Numbered from the stretch's first letter, positions 9,801 through 16,841 are shown. The stretch: 64,000 nt of DNA from Barnesiella sp. (GCA_014800945.1 JAAVFD010000012.1:68604-132603), one strand, 5' to 3'. Translations and numbers: made by a program. Notes: a model not told the origin generated them from the sequence alone.

Positions 9801-9846
9801 GCGCGAACAGAAGAAGTGACATTAAAAAAAGTAAAATTTTCTTCAT
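3853..9846 (-). CDS. Very large secreted protein with chitobiase-C-like repeats and T9SS-like C-terminal tail
   Basis: Protein of 1997 residues, counted from the ATG at 9846. That start is chosen because it opens directly with a signal peptide (MKKILLFLMSLLLFAPNISA). The frame stays open 46 codons further, to an ATG at 9984. The body is a series of beta-rich segments. At least three or four in the C-terminal third resemble the CHB_HEX_C_1 fold, with IYY-type strands (VFYSINGVDP, TTIYYMIDS, ATIYYGINN, YTIYYTTK). The last 35 residues (VFDINGRRVN...RRGIYIVRIPGGKGIKVKVL) look like a type A sorting domain, implying export by the type IX system and surface anchoring or release. No catalytic domain was recognised. 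The gene has its own promoter, structured leader and terminator. Its biological role is unknown. Confidence 0.8.
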   Translation of the reverse strand: MKKILLFLMSLLLFAPNISALDEEVYLGFWIPEGNSNNAVTLTSESGVYSKKEGEESPVKTRYKARFTFGSSQTATSASTEQDFPYFYTTSQGTNAYTSYGAIGKFMVSSNDGSVGFNVEFDPELRSTSNAGYSLRFGIPTTSGTNHNYNGAFNGLRLATSAYFDATFRPGVRVKISATNMWRLIKKVKFGKTRNGSEHDTGPYSLSAFTGKEDINDLFSAVNEAGTWVFDATDNCWTYELNVPVESVTFTAASNILDRVNNSDGTVSTALYLNKLGIVWDAPIDAPTIDMSAAPSDGTLTETGVNTYSYNYYNAPAVLKCFKQPAGTVKMIYVTAANIPESNWREYDPTVGIELPENAVWNQETPVYICGVDKDGNFGNKLTINCKREQPAAPPRPQVLRYAKSFEYNTIIDASIPHRSIPKTGWISLDNQNQYNLSVEVDVNAIVLDLKDAYSTALVSVGKEIDPEVEPVGGLEYAITNFMTPPDETFEINQQFKNATVNVGCTANEYNDPDNNPDGYFGPQNGWFVYGTDINGKAGPNSGGLNISGGDKYLHLRAYTQVGDEKFYSDIVTIAITRTPLAGPALSKPKGENYTWTNGGIPRMSYAKEAMIQITLPEDTPEGTKIRYAYEGSDEPGLEPSISVGKYYLMESIEVGNTVQTSEWTYAPGKSCIITLGRNGVGANGDTPYAGRLFVQSVNSSTGQESSWSIVDVEPIITTDYYLDGYLAPANGYDQNGLVALYGAYANPLMRVVGVYDTDAALENGKNTYYVYLENCNNDAIKLVINSATEPAVFETYRSKTPGKDCIINSGDIIGRVAYRSFVGGKGLMPEILITPTKEESFINYLPEAYEGGFYGEAIVNFCPDSTKVTEAAFNKKVRMRGLEKVAGSSRLRGIDGTEYTIFTRLKLDNEKEVEDAISALEDGNVYALTCYVGQASNSLALLPCEVPIECPDTPELFAPNPITDGELDAISAELNITIGNIRQHGMTYYWSDLENINTFNDAQLENAIGVGLKKIDLVKGVPTFTLKKADYKLDKNNNRQCHLWVYARSEEGLWSIEPATIEIEWHELDAKNGVVNSIAQFKEMYLNDKNLPESISENQSRASFDGNHYHQFSNQSKAIVIEATEEWLYIRDLEPTDADGKFHSANYILVHNENKWVNPPVPVAGEPDSVRMLRQGDIINNFALIPALSRRGNLISECTGFARTVHFIDSIYSTNPDFQLALRPIEVGYSDDSWYPDPDNDNYSGYYKNIVLGENQRMRYLDIKNVKIEKKDNEYFLVLGEGNIALAFDIFEECYNGWDNFYEPDEPDELYNIKGIFLKNEKDRDESYAIAMIDFSTNKGQVAAPKLYCTEATNKDTELQYFVNNLEVNIEPEDGASVFYSINGVDPKNMDSSNANRLSFTGETFSPTLPANSDRITVKAYAYKPGYKPSATVSRIFVRNSTELQYIFQFLDQAREGRYYKLSTNLKVIATGGKYMFLAGPMGYFLPVFNNDGWDDTELTAGRYVRDFTVGYMEDTHSNRIAVATGHISTFDKITSPLWEDDKMTPEADQFHAAPDTLNSLSLLNARRLVTLMNVTLTDGKVQTNDGEDLWYIQDRQTGQNHPMYVGRLGKVSAASYSSDGTRVPEELRDGSAYNITGFVMLGDPTGREGEVEFWPIQADRVTRSPRPTADFTNTLSNQVNSTNGDYMVNFNGTTTVTLKSTRPNTTIYYMIDSHSEDNSTATWYTYQHPILIDKSDVIRVKCQEPAFAESATIVITLNKIDRAGDVSFNVTSEYGKTTVRLTTDEPNATIYYGINNSACPNRYSTRLTFTQGAKLYACVQVSGKPRGAVSMLQVMVVGGTSSTVSGRVQFELDEGSNGAKLVKISPVDNLSQGSYTIYYTTKLGVPFSVDTWNRYDNPFELTESSAVLAVLMENDKPVGEVAETYVFVGAVTGIDGIDSDSRDDNEVRVEGGNIIAPEGSQVFDINGRRVNAEGLRRGIYIVRIPGGKGIKVKVL

Positions 9847-9902
9847 ACTTTTTCCTGCATAAAAGTTATTATTTATTTTGTTGATTTTCTGATTGTTATT
9901 TA

Positions 9903-9967
9903 CCTCGGAAGGGCTATCTGGCTCACTGCCGCCTTGTGCCCGCCTGCAGCGGGCAACGCTTCCGGCT
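9903..9967 (-). promoter_or_regulatory. Structured GC-rich leader in the 5' region of the large secreted-protein gene
   Basis: A 65-nt GC-rich island in an AT-rich leader. On the minus strand CCGGAAG (about 9959-9965) can pair with CTTCCG-A-G (about 9904-9911), enclosing a 7-bp hairpin TGCCCGC / GCGGGCA (9937-9955) and a possible GGC/GCC arm. This makes a multibranched RNA fold plausible. It lies between the promoter element and the signal-peptide start. It matches no riboswitch consensus I know. The same DNA is also an open in-frame extension of the coding region. Confidence 0.35.
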
Positions 9968-10025
9968 AACGGTAACTGTTTCATGTACTTATCCTTGCAA
10001 GATTAGTTATTAAATAGATTGTGTG

Positions 10026-10033
10026 CAAAAATA
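10026..10033 (-). promoter_or_regulatory. Bacteroidetes -7 element for the large secreted-protein gene
   Basis: Reads TATTTTTG on the minus strand, an exact TAnnTTTG match. It lies about 40 nt upstream of the ATG at 9984 and 180 nt upstream of the preferred start at 9846, so the transcript would have a long leader. Confidence 0.5.
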
Positions 10034-10176
10034 GTTATTTTTTTGTAAGTAAATAACGTATGCAACAGTATTTTATTGTGTTTTTTTTGTTCAACACCCC
10101 CCGATGGGGGGGGAAGGAGATGGCATAATCGGAAGATTCGGAATTTTCCGAAGATTCCGAGAAATCGGAGGTAGCT

Positions 10177-10224
10177 GACCGCGTAGCGGTCGGGCGCCGC
10201 ATGGCGCGTTTCGGAGGATTCGGA
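10177..10224. repeat. 48-bp direct repeat, copy 1
   Basis: Starts GACCGCGTAGCGGTC, itself a palindromic hairpin (GACCGC / GCGGTC), and continues GGGCGCCGCATGGCGCG. It is identical over 48 bp to 10546-10593. The two copies bracket the long inverted repeat at 10310-10501. The gap between the large secreted-protein gene and queF is made almost entirely of such repeats. Confidence 0.9.
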
Positions 10225-10309
10225 GATTTCGGAAGATGACGAGAGGGGTGCGCATCGGGGGGGATATGTCCCGGAGGGTGCCGAGGGCGGGGAGCAAAGG
10301 AGCTATGTT

Positions 10310-10501
10310 GTCCCGGAGGGACATAACTTGGTTAACCGGGTACATTCATGTGCCCGGGTTCGGAAACGACTGACTATCAACCCCGGAGGGGTTGGACTCT
10401 GAAGATGCATGGTTCAACACCTCCGGCGTTGCTTTTTTACCGGTATCCCTATCCGGGCACATAAATGTACCCGGTTAACAAAATTACTGTCCCTCCGGGA
10501 C
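10310..10501. repeat. 192-bp element with about 48-bp imperfect inverted ends (MITE- or BIME-like)
   Basis: The left arm 10310-10357 starts GTCCCGGAGGGACAT and runs through GTTAACCGGGTACATT to TGTGCCCGG. The right arm 10453-10501 is its reverse complement with only a few mismatches and one indel. Each arm contains the small palindrome GTCCCGGAGGGAC. Inside lie two further small hairpins built on the same CCGGAGG core: CAACCCC / GGGGTTG at 10378-10394, and an imperfect CAACAC / GCGTTG stem at 10415-10431 followed by six T. No open frame is carried, which fits a non-autonomous repeat element. Confidence 0.8.
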
Positions 10502-10545
10502 ATTACCCTGCGTCTGCAAAGTTAGCAAAAAACAATCAAAATCAT

Positions 10546-10593
10546 GACCGCGTAGCGGTCGGGCGCCGCATGGCGCGTTTCGGAGGATTCGGA
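10546..10593. repeat. 48-bp direct repeat, copy 2
   Basis: Identical to 10177-10224. It is followed by further GGAATTTTCGGAAGATTCGG-type short repeats that run up to the end of queF; similar short motifs precede copy 1. Confidence 0.9.
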
Positions 10594-10610
10594 ATTTTCG
10601 GAAGATTCGG

Positions 10611-10629
10611 AAAAATCCGAAAAATCGGA
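10611..10629 (-). terminator. Possible weak terminator after queF
   Basis: On the minus strand TCCGA-TTTT-TCGGA followed by five T, 16 nt past the queF stop codon. The stem is only 5 bp, and the motif is part of the short TTCGGA repeats here, so it may be coincidental. Confidence 0.35.
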
Positions 10630-10644
10630 GAGGGAGAGGGGGAA

Positions 10645-11115
10645 TTATAGGCGATCGGGGAAGGCGGCGAGGAGGCGCGCTTGGACGAGGTGTTGGTGGT
10701 CGGCGTCGCCATAGTTGGCGAAGGGGTAGATGGATATTCCTCCGCGCGGGGTGAAGATGCCTTTGACTTCGATGTAGCGGGGGTTCATGAGTCTGATAAG
10801 GTCCTTCATTATAATATTGATGCAGTCCTCATGGAAATCGCCGTGGTTTCTGAAGCTGAAGAGGTATAGCTTGAGGCTTTTGCTCTCCACCATCAGCTCC
10901 CGGGGGATGTAGTTTATGATGATCTTAGCGAAGTCCGGCTGCCCGGTTTTTGGGCAAAGTGAGGTGAATTCGGGGCAGTTGAATGTGACCAGATACTCGT
11001 TTTCAGGGTGCTTGTTCACAAATGTTTCGAGCACTTCGGGGGAGTATGTGTCCGGGTATCTGGTGTTATTGTTGCCGAGGAGGGTTACTCCTGAAAGTTC
11101 GCTATCGTTTCTCAT
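10645..11115 (-). CDS. queF: NADPH-dependent 7-cyano-7-deazaguanine (preQ0) reductase QueF
   Basis: Cytosolic nitrile reductase converting preQ0 to preQ1 in queuosine biosynthesis. At 156 residues it is the short, single-domain type. The nucleophilic Cys is in [12 protein letters not shown] (Cys54, with Asp61). The QueF motif ESKSLKLY lies at 77-84 and the substrate-binding HGDFHE at 91-96. Its start overlaps the end of the glucosaminidase gene by 14 bp, so it is probably cotranscribed as the last gene of the minus-strand export operon. No other queuosine genes are in the window. Confidence 0.96.
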   Translation of the reverse strand: MRNDSELSGVTLLGNNNTRYPDTYSPEVLETFVNKHPENEYLVTFNCPEFTSLCPKTGQPDFAKIIINYIPRELMVESKSLKLYLFSFRNHGDFHEDCINIIMKDLIRLMNPRYIEVKGIFTPRGGISIYPFANYGDADHQHLVQARLLAAFPDRL

Positions 11116-11824
11116 CGCTAATCAGGTTATCTTCAAATGTTTTCATCTGCTCAAACAGTTGCAGTATCCTTTCGGCATAGCGCGGGTTTGCCGCCCATCT
11201 GTTGCTGAGCCCCTGCCATGTGGGTGCAATGCCTCTGCTGACAAGTTTGAACCTGGGGTCAATAATGGCTTCTCCGAACGGGAGAGGGTCTTTGCAAGCG
11301 TATGCGTATAGGTGCTGAATCTGAGCCGTGACTCCTTGCCGCACGGTTGGGAAGGAGTGACCTTTCAATCCGAGTTTAGTGACTCCCAAGCCGCAGTAGT
11401 TGTGCTGATCGGGTGTAACGGCAGTGCCTCCGGTGAATTTGAACCATCCGGTTTCAAGGGCGGACTGGCAGAGCGCAATATCGCCTCTGATTCCATATTT
11501 TTTACCAATTTCGTAGAACGCCTCGGCTATTTCACGTTCAAAATCAGGATTGCGGGTGAGCATAAACCGGTACATTGTCTCCGCTTCAACTTCCGGCTGC
11601 CCCATAATGGCAACGGTGGTGATATCCAACTGTTTCTGCATCTGCTCCTCTGCTATCTTTTTTTCCGCTTCAATTTCATCCTGCATCACCTCAAAGATGA
11701 TGTCCTCGGGAATGACGATAGTGTCCCGGCGGAAGATTCTGCGCAGATTCTGCGCCTCAGCCCGCTGGCATAGCAATGCGGCAAAAAATGTCAGAGCAAT
11801 GGTGAGCGCGACAATGGTTTTCAT
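11102..11824 (-). CDS. Exported glucosaminidase-domain protein (FlgJ/Bax-like)
   Basis: Protein of 240 residues with a signal peptide ([24 protein letters not shown]). A C-terminal glucosaminidase domain contains [14 protein letters not shown], where the Glu of ALETGW is the expected catalytic acid. The family cuts the glycan strands of peptidoglycan at N-acetylglucosamine. It sits 29 nt downstream of the chain-length gene and overlaps queF by 14 bp. A role in opening the wall for export machinery is an inference from position. General wall turnover is equally possible. Confidence 0.85.
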   Translation of the reverse strand: MKTIVALTIALTFFAALLCQRAEAQNLRRIFRRDTIVIPEDIIFEVMQDEIEAEKKIAEEQMQKQLDITTVAIMGQPEVEAETMYRFMLTRNPDFEREIAEAFYEIGKKYGIRGDIALCQSALETGWFKFTGGTAVTPDQHNYCGLGVTKLGLKGHSFPTVRQGVTAQIQHLYAYACKDPLPFGEAIIDPRFKLVSRGIAPTWQGLSNRWAANPRYAERILQLFEQMKTFEDNLISDEKR

Positions 11825-11853
11825 CAGATGCCGTTTAACCCGTTAAGTGAGCG

Positions 11854-12984
11854 TTACTCTTTATTATCGGTGCCGGCGGAGCCGTTGCCACTGCGGAATG
11901 CCGCAACAAGGTCGCGACCGAACAGAATCCATGCTGCACAAGCTACCACAGCCACGAAAACGCATCCCACAATAATGAGCATTTTTGAGGGCTTCGAGGG
12001 GATGAGTGGAACAGTTGCCGGCTGCAGGACGGTGTAAACAGGTGTGATTTCCTGCACCTTAGCCTTAGCCATCTGGAGCTGCTGCGCGGTGGTGTTGTAG
12101 AGATTGTAAGCGAGCTGCATCTCGTTCTGGAGTCTCTCCTCCTCATTTCGCATGGAGCGCAGAATAACACCCTGGTTTCTATCCATGTAAGCGGCATAAC
12201 GCTGCTGCGCCTGGTAATAGTCATCTCTTGCCTCATCGTTAAGAGTCTGGGCATATTCCATATCAGCGCGCGCTTTGTTGGTGCGATACTCGGTGACATA
12301 CTCCTTGAGACGCTCCGCCACTGTGTCAGCGAGCATGGCAGAAACCATGGGGTCCTGCATGGTCACACTGATGGATATAACGGAGGTCTTGGAATCGACA
12401 TCCACTCCAATCCTTGCACCCAAGGTGCTCACCACCCCGTTTTCTTCCGGAGTGAGGCGGAAAGAGTCGGGCTTCTTCTCCTCAGTGTCAAGCTTTCCGG
12501 AGCCGAAAAGCGACCTTATGCCTCCGATAGCCTTGCCGGGGAGCGCCATAACGCTGCTCCACCAGGGGGCTGATAGGTCCTTGCTCACATAATTTTCCAC
12601 GGTTGTGCCGTTGCCGTCCTTATCGGTAACTTTCACGTCAAACAGCTCAAGCGAGAAGGGAATCGAACTGACAATGTCCGGATAGAGCTGCGGGCTGAAG
12701 GCATCCTTGCCCTGTCCCACAGTGGTGTTTATTCCCGCGAGCGCCGCGAGCGCGCCGAGATTTGAGGCTCCTCCCCCATTCTGGCTGGCTTCGGGCGCGA
12801 GCTTGATAGTGGTGGTGTATTCCTTTGGAATCGAGAAGGCGATAACCACCCCGGCAACAAGCCCTACAGCGCCCCATTTAATGAGTTTGCGCTTCTCGGC
12901 CCATATTTTGCGGGCGAGTTCAAGCAGATCTATCTCCTGCTCCGCATCCGCGGCAGTAGTATTGTTGTTTTGCTCCTCTTGCAT
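11854..12984 (-). CDS. Polysaccharide chain-length determinant protein (Wzz/GumC family)
   Basis: Inner-membrane co-polymerase of 376 residues that sets the length of exported polysaccharide. The Wzz domain starts at residue 18 (EIDLLELARKIWAEK). A first membrane segment spans about 36-52, a long periplasmic coiled-coil region follows, and a second membrane segment near 340-360 comes after the PxxP-type loop (PATVPLIPSKPSK). There is no C-terminal tyrosine-kinase domain, so it is the kinase-less form. It lies 5 nt downstream of the SLBB exporter gene in one operon, which supports a joint role in export. Confidence 0.9.
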   Translation of the reverse strand: MQEEQNNNTTAADAEQEIDLLELARKIWAEKRKLIKWGAVGLVAGVVIAFSIPKEYTTTIKLAPEASQNGGGASNLGALAALAGINTTVGQGKDAFSPQLYPDIVSSIPFSLELFDVKVTDKDGNGTTVENYVSKDLSAPWWSSVMALPGKAIGGIRSLFGSGKLDTEEKKPDSFRLTPEENGVVSTLGARIGVDVDSKTSVISISVTMQDPMVSAMLADTVAERLKEYVTEYRTNKARADMEYAQTLNDEARDDYYQAQQRYAAYMDRNQGVILRSMRNEEERLQNEMQLAYNLYNTTAQQLQMAKAKVQEITPVYTVLQPATVPLIPSKPSKMLIIVGCVFVAVVACAAWILFGRDLVAAFRSGNGSAGTDNKE

Positions 12985-12989
12985 AAGCG

Positions 12990-15461
12990 TTATTTCTTAA
13001 ATATAGAGTAGATGGTAGCCGCCATGGTGCCGAGTGTAGAGAACGAGCTGATGTAGCCGAACACCTGTGCCCAGTTTGTACCGCCGGTCTTAGGCTTGGA
13101 GGGCACGATAATCTGACATCCCGGTTCAATGGGGGTGTTACGCTTTGCCCTGGCAACCATTCCGTTCATATACACCACAAAAGCCTTGCTCTTTCTGGCT
13201 CTCTCGCCATAGCCGCCCGCCTGGTCGATATACCAACCGAGTTTTTTGCCCGGCTGATAGCCGACAACGTTGGGGAACATTACGTCACCACTGATTTTGA
13301 CAGTGCTGATTTCCTGAGGAATTACCAGACGGTCGCCCTCCTGAAGGACAAGGTCGTAGGCACTTCCGGGATTGCTGAGCGCTTTTTCAAGTTCAAGTCC
13401 GACGCTATAAACCTCTGAGAGCACGAGTTTATCCACCGCAATAGAGTCTTCGGAATTCTGGGCGGCGAGTTTGAGCGACTCATCACGCGCCGCAATTTCT
13501 TCCTCCGTCATTTTTCTGAGGAGTCTCGCCCCTTTGGGATAAGCTCCATCGATGATGCCTCCGCAGCGTTTGATAATATCACTGATTCTTTCGTTTCTTG
13601 TCTGGAGCGCGAACTGCCCTTCGAAAAGCACCTCACCCTCAACATTCACGAGCTTTTGCTCACGATAGCCCGGGCTCTTGAGAACCTCAACGATGTCAAA
13701 CGGCTCCAGCTTGAACTCGGGGTCACCTTTAATAATAAGACCGTTCTGGAGCGCAAATGTGAAAACGCGCGCTGTCTGATCGGTGGGCGTAAGGCTTGTG
13801 GGGTCGATGATTCGTCTGGACACATCCACCCTTGCGGTAGAAGCACCGAGCTTGAGCCCTCCCGCCATAACAATCAGGTCCTCAACAGACATGCCCTTTG
13901 CATAGGGATAGTCACCGGGGTCAAGAACCTGCCCGTTGATAGTAACCTCTCCCTGCTCATAAATATCCTTGGCACTTGACACAACAAGCATATCGTTAGG
14001 CCGGAGCATAATGTCCGCCGCCCTGCCTTCAAGCACATCTCCAATTGCAACGCCCATAGCTTCAAGCGTTTCCCCCGGCCCTTCGCGGTAAAGAATGGCG
14101 CGGTCAAGGTAAGCATCGGTAGCAAGTCCCTGCGCCGCCTTGATGACCTCTTTCAGCGAGGTGCCGTCAGAGTCGATGGCATACATTCCGGGGCGCATAA
14201 CGGCACCACGCAGCTCCACTCTGTTAGCGAAGCGGTCGCTGACTTCTCCGATATTGACAATGTCACCGTCCTTGAGAGGATAGGAAGAGAAATCGGCACT
14301 CTCAACATTGTAGATTTTATTTTCCTTGTTGTCCGAGCGATTGACAGTAATCATCTCGGTATAAGCGTTTCCGGCAAATCCACCGGTGTATTTAAGAAGG
14401 TCTGTAAGTGTCTCACCGTCTTTGAGCTCATAGTACATAGGACGCTTAACATTGCCCTCAACATTGATAAGCTGCTCGTAAGGGGGCACAATAACCACAT
14501 CGCCCTCCTGCATTCTGATGCTTCCGGCTTGCTTGCCTCCGAAAATATAGTCGTAGAGATCGACATCGATGAGCTTTTTGCCGTTTCGGATTATGTGGAC
14601 ATTTCTCATAGAGCCGACATCGTTGATGCCTCCTGCCCTGTAAATGGCATTGAAGACATTTGAGAACGGAGACAGCCTGTAGGAGCCGGGCACATTCACC
14701 TCGCCCATAACGTTGACGAGTATGCTTCTGATTTCTCCAAGGTTGATGCTCACCTCGGTCTCCTCATTCTCCACACCCGCATATTTCTTGGCGAAGAGCT
14801 GCTTCAGGCGTGAGTTAGCCTCTGCAATGGTGAGTCCGTTAAGCGACACCGGTCCAATCTGAGATATAATTATGCTGCCCTCCGGCGAGATGTAGTCGCG
14901 AATCTGATCCTCGCTCGCTCCCCAGATGTCGATAACCACCTCATCGCCGGGTCCGAGGCGGTAGTTAGCCGGAGTAGCCATGTTTTCATTTGGCTCGAAA
15001 GTCAGCTCTCTGGAAGTGAAGATATCGTGACCGTATATTTTTTTTCTTTCAACAGTGTCGTTCTCAACGAATTGCAATGAGTCCGGCATCATGATGTCAA
15101 ACACATTTCCCATTGTGGAAATGGTGTTTTCGTCCGGCTGCTTAGCTGTTCTGAGTCTCGATTCCCTGGTGCCCTCGAGCTTTTCTCCTGCTCCGGTTTT
15201 CTTTGTGGTTTTCTTAGATGCGGCAACAGTTTCCTCTTTACCGGCATATTCATCACGCAGCCTCTCAATCTGCTCCTTAGTCACACCTTTAGCAAGGAGC
15301 TCCTTACCGATTTGCTGCTCGGTCTTGCCCATGGCTGTCTGCCGCTTGATATAGTCAATCACCTGCTGGTCGGTCATTTTTGCCCAAGCGGTCAAAGTAA
15401 CCGCAACGGCAACAGCAGTCAGTAGTATTCTTTTTAGGGAATTCAACATTTTGTGAGTCAT
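12990..15461 (-). CDS. Polysaccharide export outer-membrane protein with SLBB repeats (Wza-like)
   Basis: Protein of 823 residues. A signal peptide is followed by a short helical domain (QQVIDYIKRQTAMGKTEQQI) typical of Bacteroidetes homologues. The Poly_export domain begins at YRLGPGDEVVIDIWG around 165-180. Several SLBB beta-grasp repeats follow (for example VNVMGEVNVPGSY, VNVEGNVKRPMYY, VELRGAVMRPGMY, VTINGQVLDPGDY, VNVEGEVLFEGQF, VKISGDVMFPNVVGY). A C-terminal hydrophobic helix ends in IYSIFKK. It is about twice the length of E. coli Wza because of extra SLBB copies. It is expected to form the outer-membrane exit channel. It lies 2 nt after the sugar-phosphate transferase gene and 5 nt before the wzz-like gene. 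Confidence 0.92.
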   Translation of the reverse strand: MTHKMLNSLKRILLTAVAVAVTLTAWAKMTDQQVIDYIKRQTAMGKTEQQIGKELLAKGVTKEQIERLRDEYAGKEETVAASKKTTKKTGAGEKLEGTRESRLRTAKQPDENTISTMGNVFDIMMPDSLQFVENDTVERKKIYGHDIFTSRELTFEPNENMATPANYRLGPGDEVVIDIWGASEDQIRDYISPEGSIIISQIGPVSLNGLTIAEANSRLKQLFAKKYAGVENEETEVSINLGEIRSILVNVMGEVNVPGSYRLSPFSNVFNAIYRAGGINDVGSMRNVHIIRNGKKLIDVDLYDYIFGGKQAGSIRMQEGDVVIVPPYEQLINVEGNVKRPMYYELKDGETLTDLLKYTGGFAGNAYTEMITVNRSDNKENKIYNVESADFSSYPLKDGDIVNIGEVSDRFANRVELRGAVMRPGMYAIDSDGTSLKEVIKAAQGLATDAYLDRAILYREGPGETLEAMGVAIGDVLEGRAADIMLRPNDMLVVSSAKDIYEQGEVTINGQVLDPGDYPYAKGMSVEDLIVMAGGLKLGASTARVDVSRRIIDPTSLTPTDQTARVFTFALQNGLIIKGDPEFKLEPFDIVEVLKSPGYREQKLVNVEGEVLFEGQFALQTRNERISDIIKRCGGIIDGAYPKGARLLRKMTEEEIAARDESLKLAAQNSEDSIAVDKLVLSEVYSVGLELEKALSNPGSAYDLVLQEGDRLVIPQEISTVKISGDVMFPNVVGYQPGKKLGWYIDQAGGYGERARKSKAFVVYMNGMVARAKRNTPIEPGCQIIVPSKPKTGGTNWAQVFGYISSFSTLGTMAATIYSIFKK

Positions 15462-15463
15462 AT

Positions 15464-16615
15464 TCAGGGGTTAGAATTCTTTGTGTGGTTTTCTTCCGCC
15501 TCTTTGACTTTCGCTTCATGCTTCAGACGCATCTTTGTGAGGAAATTATTGCTGAGCGTCCAAGCAGCGATGTCGAGCAGAAGAAGGATGTTCACTTCTA
15601 TATATTTTGAAAGTACGATATTGAACACACTGAAAAGGGTGGCAGACAGCACAAGCAGCGACATAGCGGTGCGCTGCTGAAATCCGATAGCCAGAATTTT
15701 GTGGTGAATGTGGGTTTTGTCCGGCAGGAAAGGGTTGCCATGACGGATAATACGGCGGAAAAACACCCTCACTACGTCAAAACAAGGGATAATAAGCGGC
15801 GAGAGGGCGAGAATGAGAGCATTGGTTCCGAAAACGGGAATTGTTTCCGGTGCATATTGCAGGATTGTGAGTCCGAGAAAGACGAGAAGCAGCCCGATAG
15901 TGAGACTGCCGGTGTCGCCCATGAATATTTTCTTACGCTTTTCCGGATTACCGAACACATTGTAGTAGAAGAACTGGAGAAGCACCCCCAGCGCCGAGAA
16001 TGAAATCATTGCATAAACAGGCTTTCCAATCAGCAGGAAGGTGACTCCGTAGAGAATAAACGCCACACTGCTGAGCCCCGAAGCGAGCCCGTCAATACCG
16101 TCAATGAGATTAATCGCGTTTATAACATATACCACAATCAGTATGGTAAGCGGAACACCTAGGAAAGGACTGATGTGATGCAACCCGAACACACCGTGGA
16201 GATTATTAATCCACAATCCGCCGGCAATAACAAGCACCGCGCATATTATCTGCGCAACGAATTTGGCGCGGTATCTCACACCGATAAGGTCGTCCGCCAT
16301 GCCCACAAGATAGAGCATCAGCAGAGAGCAGTAGCCAAAGGCAACCGCCCGGGCGTTATCGCTCATGGCACATTCAACGCTTTTATCCCCAACAAGATAA
16401 GCGAGCCCGAGAATAAGCGAAACGGAGAAGCAAATCACGGGAGTGAAGGCGATTCCTCCGAGTCTGGGCACCGCCCCTTTGTGTATCTTTCTCTCATCCG
16501 GCTCATCAAACAAGCGACGTCTGAATGACACAAGTAAAATCTGTGGGATAAGAATTCCTGCAAAAAGTATGCTCAGCAGCATCGCTGATATAGAGCTCAA
16601 GATCCAAGTAATCAT
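15464..16615 (-). CDS. WecA/MraY-family undecaprenyl-phosphate phosphosugar transferase
   Basis: Polytopic membrane enzyme of 383 residues (glycosyltransferase 4 family) that loads a sugar-1-phosphate, probably N-acetylglucosamine-1-phosphate, onto undecaprenyl phosphate to start a glycan. Signature motifs are VGMADDLIGVRYR, NAINLIDGIDGLASG, FMGDTGSL and the HIHHKIL motif of WecA/TagO-type enzymes near the C-terminus. It is distinct from the true mraY at 35080-36342. It is the first gene of an export operon with the SLBB and Wzz proteins. No polymerase, flippase or further glycosyltransferases lie nearby, so the rest of the pathway is elsewhere. Confidence 0.9.
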   Translation of the reverse strand: MITWILSSISAMLLSILFAGILIPQILLVSFRRRLFDEPDERKIHKGAVPRLGGIAFTPVICFSVSLILGLAYLVGDKSVECAMSDNARAVAFGYCSLLMLYLVGMADDLIGVRYRAKFVAQIICAVLVIAGGLWINNLHGVFGLHHISPFLGVPLTILIVVYVINAINLIDGIDGLASGLSSVAFILYGVTFLLIGKPVYAMISFSALGVLLQFFYYNVFGNPEKRKKIFMGDTGSLTIGLLLVFLGLTILQYAPETIPVFGTNALILALSPLIIPCFDVVRVFFRRIIRHGNPFLPDKTHIHHKILAIGFQQRTAMSLLVLSATLFSVFNIVLSKYIEVNILLLLDIAAWTLSNNFLTKMRLKHEAKVKEAEENHTKNSNP

Positions 16616-16784
16616 GTTTTTCGGTATTATGTGTGCTTGTTAAGGCGCTCAGCAAAACGAATATATCCGCGCCGGAACATCTGACCCGAAGCCAATGATA
16701 CTTGTGTGAATATATGATGATTCATATTGCTTACGCTGTTGGTTCTATTTATATAAACGTCGGCAAAAAGCCTGATTCTACCGA

Positions 16785-16792
16785 CAAAAATA
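16785..16792 (-). promoter_or_regulatory. Candidate -7 element for the export operon (proximal)
   Basis: TATTTTTG on the minus strand, 170 nt before the phosphosugar transferase start. A second candidate lies at 16834-16841 (TACCTTTG). Confidence 0.4.
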
Positions 16793-16833
16793 GTGTTTTA
16801 TCTTATGTAAACGGGATAAAAACCCTATTTGCG

Positions 16834-16841
16834 CAAAGGTA
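16834..16841 (-). promoter_or_regulatory. Candidate -7 element for the export operon (distal)
   Basis: TACCTTTG on the minus strand, an exact TAnnTTTG match about 220 nt upstream of the transferase start. Confidence 0.4.

Noticed and set aside
9847-9984. Upstream start at 9984 for the giant secreted protein
   Set aside because: It would put 46 residues in front of a clean signal peptide. Kept as a finding because the segment is structured and has a possible ribosome site, but not used as the start.
10177-10593. Possible CRISPR array
   Set aside because: Only two copies of the 48-bp unit with a 321-bp distance, no regular spacers and no cas genes.
10091-10650. Small frames (84 and 61 codons) in the repeat block
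   Set aside because: They consist of the direct and inverted repeats themselves and carry no recognisable protein features.
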